Positions 5,944-10,245 of a stretch of DNA of 10,245 nucleotides are shown here, one piece after another. The position numbers and the translations under genes are program-made. This stretch comes from Bifidobacteriaceae bacterium (lineage in GTDB: Bacteria > Actinomycetota > Actinomycetes > Actinomycetales > WQXJ01): the NCBI GenBank assembly GCA_031278675.1, contig JAITJY010000006.1:1-10245 (forward strand). Reading direction: 5' to 3'. How positions within the stretch are numbered: position 1 is the stretch's first letter; every line of letters begins with the position of its first letter. Under the pieces are notes generated by a model. It was not told the origin of the DNA. It made no database searches and worked only from the letters and a program-made list of their open reading frames with translations.

Positions 5944-7827
5944 TCAGTCCAGATAGTCCCGCAGCACCTGCGAACGGGACGGGTGGCGCAGCTTCGACAT
6001 GGTCTTCGATTCGATCTGTCGAATGCGTTCGCGCGTCACACCGTAGACCTTGCCGATCTCATCAAGCGTCTTGGGCTGTCCATCGGTCAGCCCAAACCGC
6101 ATGGACACGACGCCCGCTTCCCGCTCGGATAGCGTGTCGAGCACAGCGTGAAGCTGTTCTTGCAGGAGGGTGAAGCTGACGGCATCGGCCGGTACCACCG
6201 CTTCCGAATCCTCAATCAGGTCCCCGAACTCGCTGTCTCCGTCCTCGCCGAGCGGCGTGTGCAGTGAGATGGGCTCGCGGCCGTACTTCTGGACTTCGGC
6301 GACCTTCTCCGGCGTCATGTCCAGTTCCCGGCCGAGTTCTTCAGGGGTCGGTTCCCGGCCCAGGTCTTGCAGCAACTGCCGCTGCACGCGCGCGAGCTTG
6401 TTGATTACTTCAACCATGTGTACCGGGATGCGGATGGTCCTGGCCTGGTCCGCCATCGCGCGAGTGATCGCCTGCCGAATCCACCATGTTGCGTACGTCG
6501 AGAACTTGTATCCCTTGGTGTAATCAAATTTTTCAACGGCCCGGATCAGTCCCAGATTGCCTTCCTGAATCAGGTCCAAGAACAGCATCCCGCGGCCCGT
6601 GTACCGTTTCGCGAGGGACACCACCAACCGCAGGTTTGCCTCCAGCAGGTGGTTCTTGGCGCGCCGCCCGTCGCTCGCCAACCATTCGAGTTCGCGCCGC
6701 AGTTTCGGGATCAGCCCCCGCTCCGTGGCCAGCTTCTCCTCCGCGAACAGCCCCGCTTCGATCCGCTTGGCAAGCTCGACTTCTTGTTCGGCGTTGAGTA
6801 GCGCCACCTTGCCGATTTGCTTCAGGTAATCCTTGACTGGATCGGCCGTCGCTCCAGCGACTTGGACTTGTTGCGGCGGGGCGTCGTCTTCGTCCGAGTC
6901 CGAGAACACGAACCCCGATTCTTCCTCGTCCGGTGTCTCAGCTTCGGGGGCCGGGGCCGGCGCGGCGGCGGGCGGGTCGGGGTGTTTAGGCACGTCATCG
7001 CCGGTGGCGGGGACTTCGGGAGAGGCTTGTTCGGGCGGGGTGGCGGGTTCCGCCCGGCGCGACCGCCTGGTTCTGCGGGCCCCAGTGGACGATGCCGTCT
7101 CCTCGCCCGCCGCACCCGCCGCCCGTTTGGCCGTGGCGCTTTGGGTAGGTGCCTTGGCGGCACTAGCCGCCTTAGCCGGCCTGGCCGACGGGGCTGATTT
7201 GACCGTCTTCGCGGGCGCGGCCGACTTGGCTGGCGTAGCTGACTTGGCTGGCGTAGCTGACTTGGCCGCAGTTGCCTGAGCTGGTGCTTTGGTGGCGGGA
7301 GCCGCCTTAGCGGCAGGCTCTGCCGCGTTCGCGGGCGCGGCCGGCGCAGGCGACTTAGCCGACGAGTCGGCAGGCGCCTTGGCCGCACGAGATGTCTTGG
7401 CCGCACTGGCCTGAGCTGGCGCTTTGGCGGCAGGAGCCGCCTTGGCGGCGGGCTTCGCGGACTTGGCCGACGCAGGCGACTTAGCCGATGAGTCGGCAGG
7501 CGCCTTGGCCGCAGGAACCGGCTTAGCGGCAGCCGGTGGCTTGGCCGCAGGAACCGGCTTGGCGGCGCCGGTCGGCTTCTTGGCGGGTGCAGCGGTGTCT
7601 TTGACCTGATCAACGGACCGGGCGCCGCTGCGCTCTGGGTCGGGACCGGCCACCTTAGGCCCGGTCTTGGCAGCCGGTGGCTTGGCCGGGGCCTGTTTCG
7701 GGGCTAGGCCGCGGGGCGGCCGGGCAGCGCGCGCTGCGGGCTTGTCCTGGGACGCCTCAGCGTTCACCAGGTCCGGGTTGGTGTTAGGGGCGATCTCCGC
7801 CAGCGAGGCCGTAGTAGCCTTCGGCAC
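5944..7827 (-). CDS. sigA: Principal RNA polymerase sigma factor (SigA/RpoD/HrdB)
   Basis: This is the primary sigma-70 factor, directing RNA polymerase to housekeeping promoters. The protein is 627 aa from the GTG at 7827, chosen because AAAGGAG (7842-7836) lies 8 bases upstream; a GTG at 7836 overlaps that site and is unlikely. The conserved core occupies 329-627. Region 1.2 begins DPVKDYLKQIG; region 2 includes FSTYATWWIRQAITRAMADQ, which melts and reads the -10 box; region 3 follows; region 4.2 has the helix-turn-helix TLDEIGKVYGVTRERIRQIE (587-606) for the -35 box. The first 328 residues are a low-complexity extension. Residues 75-238 are Ala/Lys/Pro repeats like a histone H1 tail, then comes an acidic stretch with EEESGFVFSDSDEDD (301-315). 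Alanine/lysine-rich N-termini are known in actinobacterial primary sigmas, but this one looks long. It has its own promoter region and leader. Confidence 0.97.
   Translation of the reverse strand: MPKATTASLAEIAPNTNPDLVNAEASQDKPAARAARPPRGLAPKQAPAKPPAAKTGPKVAGPDPERSGARSVDQVKDTAAPAKKPTGAAKPVPAAKPPAAAKPVPAAKAPADSSAKSPASAKSAKPAAKAAPAAKAPAQASAAKTSRAAKAPADSSAKSPAPAAPANAAEPAAKAAPATKAPAQATAAKSATPAKSATPAKSAAPAKTVKSAPSARPAKAASAAKAPTQSATAKRAAGAAGEETASSTGARRTRRSRRAEPATPPEQASPEVPATGDDVPKHPDPPAAAPAPAPEAETPDEEESGFVFSDSDEDDAPPQQVQVAGATADPVKDYLKQIGKVALLNAEQEVELAKRIEAGLFAEEKLATERGLIPKLRRELEWLASDGRRAKNHLLEANLRLVVSLAKRYTGRGMLFLDLIQEGNLGLIRAVEKFDYTKGYKFSTYATWWIRQAITRAMADQARTIRIPVHMVEVINKLARVQRQLLQDLGREPTPEELGRELDMTPEKVAEVQKYGREPISLHTPLGEDGDSEFGDLIEDSEAVVPADAVSFTLLQEQLHAVLDTLSEREAGVVSMRFGLTDGQPKTLDEIGKVYGVTRERIRQIESKTMSKLRHPSRSQVLRDYLD
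7223..7258. repeat. 18-bp perfect tandem repeat inside sigA
   Basis: GACTTGGCTGGCGTAGCT occurs twice in a row (7223-7240, 7241-7258) and is followed by a third decayed start. It encodes the repeated peptide SATPAK in the sigma factor extension. Since 18 is a multiple of three, copy-number change would preserve the reading frame. Confidence 0.8.
7276..7513. repeat. Duplicated block of about 126-135 bp inside sigA
   Basis: Positions 7346-7387 and 7472-7513 are 42-base copies differing at one base (126 bp apart). The segment starting CTGAGCTGG at 7276 recurs at 7411 (135 bp apart). Together they are a tandem duplication with a 9-base, in-frame length difference, encoding repeated KAPADSSAKSPA and AAKAAPA-KAPAQA peptides. 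The near-identity at DNA level points to recent slippage or recombination in the extension. Confidence 0.75.
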
Positions 7828-7835
7828 GTAACCCA

Positions 7836-7842
7836 CTCCTTT
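7836..7842 (-). promoter_or_regulatory. Ribosome binding site deciding the sigA start
   Basis: AAAGGAG on the minus strand is a strong Shine-Dalgarno match. It lies 8 bases before GTG 7827, the ideal distance, and touches the alternative GTG at 7836, which it therefore rules out. Confidence 0.85.
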
Positions 7843-8022
7843 GCTTTGACCCGCGGGCGCTGCCGCGAAGCTTCGATTCCATCCGTAACCGCGCGCTCCT
7901 AGTCTCCGGCTGCCAAGGCCACCCTCGGGGCCCGCTGACGGCTTCGAGTCACTGGTTCCCGTCGGGAAGTGCCTTCACCGCAAGGCATGGTTCGGTCGAG
8001 CCGTAGCGCGCTGATTCCGGTA

Positions 8023-8053
8023 AGTATAACGAGCAGATCTCCGCGATTGTTCC
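8023..8053 (-). promoter_or_regulatory. sigA promoter: TATACT -10 with overlapping SigR/SigH-like motif
   Basis: On the minus strand TATACT (8028-8023) is a good primary-sigma -10 box, though no TTGACA-like -35 box stands upstream. In the same place GGAAC (8053-8049) and GTT (8030-8028) are separated by exactly 18 bases, the GGAA(T/C)-N18-GTT pattern recognised by SigR of Streptomyces and close to that of mycobacterial SigH. A transcript would start near 8015 and have a leader of about 190 nt before GTG 7827. The -10 match and location are seen; dual use is inferred. Confidence 0.55.
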
Positions 8054-8063
8054 CACCACGCCG

Positions 8064-8086
8064 CAAAACATTGGGTCAAACCCAAT
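8064..8086 (-). terminator. Intrinsic terminator after the DUF4192 gene
   Basis: On the minus strand a perfect 7-bp stem, ATTGGGT with ACCCAAT, around a 3-base loop starts immediately after the TAA stop (8089-8087) and is followed by GTTTT. This is a compact hairpin-plus-U-tract terminator. It separates the DUF4192 gene from the sigA promoter, which starts about 10 bp further on. Confidence 0.7.
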
Positions 8087-9175
8087 TTATCCGTCGCGCA
8101 ACTGGGTCACTGCGTCGGGAAAAATTCCTTGCTCCACCATCGCCGCGACCAAGCGAGCCAGCGGCGGAGCGTTGTCGCATTCCATGCCAGCGCGGGCCCA
8201 TTCACTCGCCTCGGCGCCTTGTCCGTTCCACCAATACCAACACGCCCCGATCGCATAGCCGCCTCCCCGGCGCTGCGGCGCCAGATAGCTCAGCATCTGC
8301 CTGGTCAGACCGATCGCCGCGTCTGACAGCTCAGTGTCCACGCCAAGCGAAGTGAATGGGTCCAACAATTCGTCGCTGCCCAGGCCCAGTGCGGCCCGGC
8401 GCGGCGCATCATCCGCGTCTCGGAACGCAGTCAAAATTATGGCGTCCCGCCCAGCACCGTCGCCGAGCAGCGCATTGACCTTTCCAGCGACGTTTGGCGG
8501 GAGCACGGTCGAGGCCGGTGCCGCAACAGCTTTGGCCAGCCACAGGCGCCATGCCGCCAACCCCACCACCCGCCAGCGGCCCAGTTCCGGGCCTGACAAC
8601 GCCAGGGCCTGGTCCCAAGCGCGGCGCTCAGCCCTGCGAGTGGCCCGCCGCACCGGGATGGGCGCATCAATAATCTTGGCCAAGTCGGCCCGCTGTGGGC
8701 GCGGCACCAGTCCTGCGGCGGCTGCCGCAGCCGCACCTTGCGTCGACTTGAGATCATCCGGGCTGTAGGGCGCGCCAATCGGCTCGCTGGTGATCGGGTC
8801 GTATTCCTGGAGGCGGTCAGGACGCACATCCCACAGCCCGGTGACATCCACCACCTCACGCGCTTCGCGCAGCATCTCACCAAAACCCAGGTCTTGGCCC
8901 AGTTCAACCGCAGTTGACGAAGCGTAGCGCACCACGAACACCGCCACCGCGCCGGAAGACTGCATGCGTTGCATGTTGCTCCGCACTGCGGCCCGGCCCG
9001 CCGGGCCCGCTTGGTCAGCCAAATCCACGCGGAGCACCAGCCCCAGCCGGCCGCGCGGCGGCAAAATCCCCGCTATGACAACACTGTCTTGCGGATAGAA
9101 CCCGAGCATGGCGGGCAGCGCGGCCAACACATCAAGGCCGCCGGCATTTCTGACCAGGATAGGAGCGGTAGGCAT
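8087..9175 (-). CDS. DUF4192 domain protein
   Basis: This is a 362-aa protein of the actinobacterial DUF4192 family, function unknown. The N-terminus has the family pattern of a short strand, then LDVLAALPAMLGFYPQDSVV and a GRLGLVLRVDL segment. A basic stretch with RRATRRAERRAWDQA lies in the middle. The C-terminal helical part contains YAIGACWYWWNGQGAEASEW and ends in DNAPPLARLVAAMVEQGIFP, as the family does. An alanine run (seven in a row) interrupts the middle. There is no signal peptide or membrane segment, so it is probably cytoplasmic. Start: ATG 9175 is chosen, with AGG 8 bases upstream; TTG at 9193 and GTG at 9178 are in-frame alternatives. It lies between metF and sigA, with a 98-bp gap after metF and a terminator at its end, so it is probably its own unit. 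Confidence 0.85.
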   Translation of the reverse strand: MPTAPILVRNAGGLDVLAALPAMLGFYPQDSVVIAGILPPRGRLGLVLRVDLADQAGPAGRAAVRSNMQRMQSSGAVAVFVVRYASSTAVELGQDLGFGEMLREAREVVDVTGLWDVRPDRLQEYDPITSEPIGAPYSPDDLKSTQGAAAAAAAGLVPRPQRADLAKIIDAPIPVRRATRRAERRAWDQALALSGPELGRWRVVGLAAWRLWLAKAVAAPASTVLPPNVAGKVNALLGDGAGRDAIILTAFRDADDAPRRAALGLGSDELLDPFTSLGVDTELSDAAIGLTRQMLSYLAPQRRGGGYAIGACWYWWNGQGAEASEWARAGMECDNAPPLARLVAAMVEQGIFPDAVTQLRDG

Positions 9176-9240
9176 CACCCGAGCCTGCCGCAAGCCGCCC
9201 CGCGCTGCCCAGTCCAGCGCCGCCGTGCAGTGGATTGTGC

Positions 9241-9246
9241 ATTATC
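9241..9246 (-). promoter_or_regulatory. Candidate -10 box for the DUF4192 gene
   Basis: GATAAT on the minus strand lies in the 98-bp gap after metF, about 65 bp before ATG 9175. It matches the -10 consensus at five of six positions. No clear -35 box is seen at 16-18 bp, so this is a weak call. Confidence 0.3.
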
Positions 9247-9253
9247 GGCTAAC

Positions 9254-9272
9254 CGGGCGGGTCCAGCGCCCG
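9254..9272 (-). terminator. Hairpin after metF
   Basis: A 6-bp stem CGGGCG/CGCCCG with a 7-base loop starts one base after the metF stop codon. There is no U-tract. It may be a GC-hairpin terminator or an mRNA-stabilising end. Confidence 0.35.
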
Positions 9273-9273
9273 C

Positions 9274-10167
9274 TCACCGGCGGCGGCCAACGCCGCGCGC
9301 GGTGGCCAGATCGGCGGCTACCGCCTCAGCCGCTTGGGTCGAGTTGAGGGTGTAAAGGTGCACCCCAGGAGCCCCGCCGGCGATCAGGGCACGGACGGTT
9401 TCCACCGCCCACTCGGTGCCGTGAGCTTCGCGGGCGGCGGGATCAGGCGCGGCGGCCAAGCGGGCAGACAGTGCCGCCGGCAACGGCGCCCCCGAGAATG
9501 CCACCAGCTTGTCCTCCTTCGACCCAGCCGTCACCGGCATGATCCCGGGCACAATCGGGAGGGTGGCACCGGCCCTAATGGCCCGCTCGCGCAAGCGAAA
9601 ATACGCGGCCGGATCAAACACCACCTGGCTGACGGCGAACGATGCCCCGGCGGCCTGTTTGCGGGCCAACACGGCGGCATCGTGCTCTAAGGAGGCAGCG
9701 GTCGGATGGCCGTATGGGAAAGCCGCGACGCCGATGGGCAGGTTGGTCTGCTCGCTGAGTAACTCGACCAAATCGAGGGCGTAGGTCAACTCGCCGCCGT
9801 CCGGCCATGGCGCCCGGGGGCCGCCCGGGGGATCACCGCGCAACGCCATAAAGCCCTCCGCTCCGGCCGCGACAAACTGCGCTATGGCGTACACTAGTTC
9901 GCTTCGTTGGTGTCCTGCCAGCGTCAAATGCGCCAGGCGCGCCGCCTCCGTGGCCCCCCCGAGGATTTCCATCGCCTCGAACGATGCCGCTCGCCGCGTC
10001 ACGTCTCCCCCACCAGCGCCGTACGTCACAGACACGAAATCCGGCCCGGTCGCATCGAGGGTGGCGGCGCGGGCGGCCAAGGCCTCGGCGGCGGCGGGCG
10101 ACTGCGGCGGGTAGAACTCGAAGGACAGGGATGGCGCGGGCCGGTTGATGGCGTCCAAGACTCTCAC
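9274..10167 (-). CDS. metF: Methylenetetrahydrofolate reductase (MetF)
   Basis: This is a 297-aa FAD-dependent reductase converting 5,10-methylene-tetrahydrofolate to 5-methyl-tetrahydrofolate, the methyl donor for methionine synthesis; cytoplasmic. The TIM-barrel signatures are in order: SFEFYPP (15-21, with the Glu that acts in E. coli MetF), FVSVTYGAGG (44-53), ALRGDPPGG (108-116, flavin-contacting Asp112), SQVVFDP (180-186), PGIMPVTAG (207-215) and GVHLYTLN near the end. Length matches bacterial MetF. Minor differences from the common sequence are FYPPQ for FFPPK/R and FPYGHP where PExHP is usual. Start GTG 10167 has GGGG a few bases upstream. The upstream region is occupied by a dispersed repeat, and I see no riboswitch there. 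Confidence 0.95.
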   Translation of the reverse strand: MRVLDAINRPAPSLSFEFYPPQSPAAAEALAARAATLDATGPDFVSVTYGAGGGDVTRRAASFEAMEILGGATEAARLAHLTLAGHQRSELVYAIAQFVAAGAEGFMALRGDPPGGPRAPWPDGGELTYALDLVELLSEQTNLPIGVAAFPYGHPTAASLEHDAAVLARKQAAGASFAVSQVVFDPAAYFRLRERAIRAGATLPIVPGIMPVTAGSKEDKLVAFSGAPLPAALSARLAAAPDPAAREAHGTEWAVETVRALIAGGAPGVHLYTLNSTQAAEAVAADLATARGVGRRR

Positions 10168-10187
10168 GGCCCCAACCTACTGCCATT

Positions 10188-10245
10188 AGGTAGCCAAACC
10201 CTTTGCACCTGAGCCGAGTTTCGCTGACTCGGGGTCCCCGCAAAA
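10188..10245. repeat. Dispersed repeat family 1 (copy 2, cut by the window edge)
   Basis: These 58 bases match 481-539 in the same orientation, with a few substitutions and one compensated single-base gap. The inner hairpin is fully conserved, CCGAGT (10214-10219) with ACTCGG (10227-10232), while its loop differs. It starts 20 bp upstream of the metF start. The right half, including the expected closing GCTACCTG, lies beyond the window. Confidence 0.7.

Noticed and set aside
6822..7613. Long minus-strand and plus-strand frames opposite or within the sigA extension
   Set aside because: They are Arg/Pro- or Ala/Gly-rich shadows of the low-complexity Ala/Lys codons of sigA.
10168..10245. Riboswitch (S-adenosylmethionine or cobalamin) upstream of metF
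   Set aside because: Only about 78 bp are visible and most is the dispersed repeat family 1; none of the conserved riboswitch core sequences are seen.

Overview
The window looks like core chromosome of a high-GC actinobacterium. Evidence is the GC-rich coding sequence, GTG/TTG starts, and a set of families typical of Actinobacteria: DUF3152, DUF4192, a DUF7455-type zinc ribbon, a primary sigma factor with a long Ala/Lys/Pro-rich N-terminus, and an actinobacterial-type ParE. I cannot name the genus. ParE reads most like those of Cellulomonadaceae and related Micrococcales, but that is from memory. The sigA/hrdB, small zinc ribbon, parE neighbourhood is a known actinobacterial arrangement.

Layout. 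Positions 1-749 hold no convincing gene. This stretch contains a repeat array (1-436) built from seven perfect copies of an AT-rich 21-bp word in both orientations, then a 100-bp foldback element (480-579), then a second kind of short dispersed repeat (687-753). The minus-strand genes, in order of transcription, are metF (10167-9274), a DUF4192 gene (9175-8087), the principal sigma factor gene (7827-5944), a DUF3152 membrane-anchored metallopeptidase-like gene (5678-4857), parE (4084-1982) and a two-domain GNAT acetyltransferase gene (1814-750). The only plus-strand gene is the small zinc ribbon (4523-4729), divergent from parE and convergent with the DUF3152 gene. The foldback repeat recurs at the right edge (10188-10245) and the 67-bp repeat recurs at 5804-5870, so two dispersed repeat families are interleaved with core genes.

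How it works together. Most genes are housekeeping: folate one-carbon metabolism (MetF), promoter recognition for bulk transcription (SigA) and chromosome decatenation (ParE, whose ParC partner is not here). The gaps suggest separate transcription units rather than one operon. There is a clear hairpin terminator directly after the DUF4192 stop, and the sigma gene has its own promoter region and a leader of about 190 nt. That promoter region matches both a primary-sigma -10 box and the GGAAC-N18-GTT pattern of thiol-stress ECF sigma factors (SigR/SigH).

The least ordinary part is the left array. It has the form F-10-F-46-R-10-R, with invariant 21-mers and diverging spacers, and is embedded in a 42-bp minisatellite that itself carries decayed versions of the same word. 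It looks like a small repeat element or a protein-binding or insertion-sequence-end array. I cannot assign a function. I found no defence system, CRISPR array, tRNA, rRNA or complete insertion sequence.
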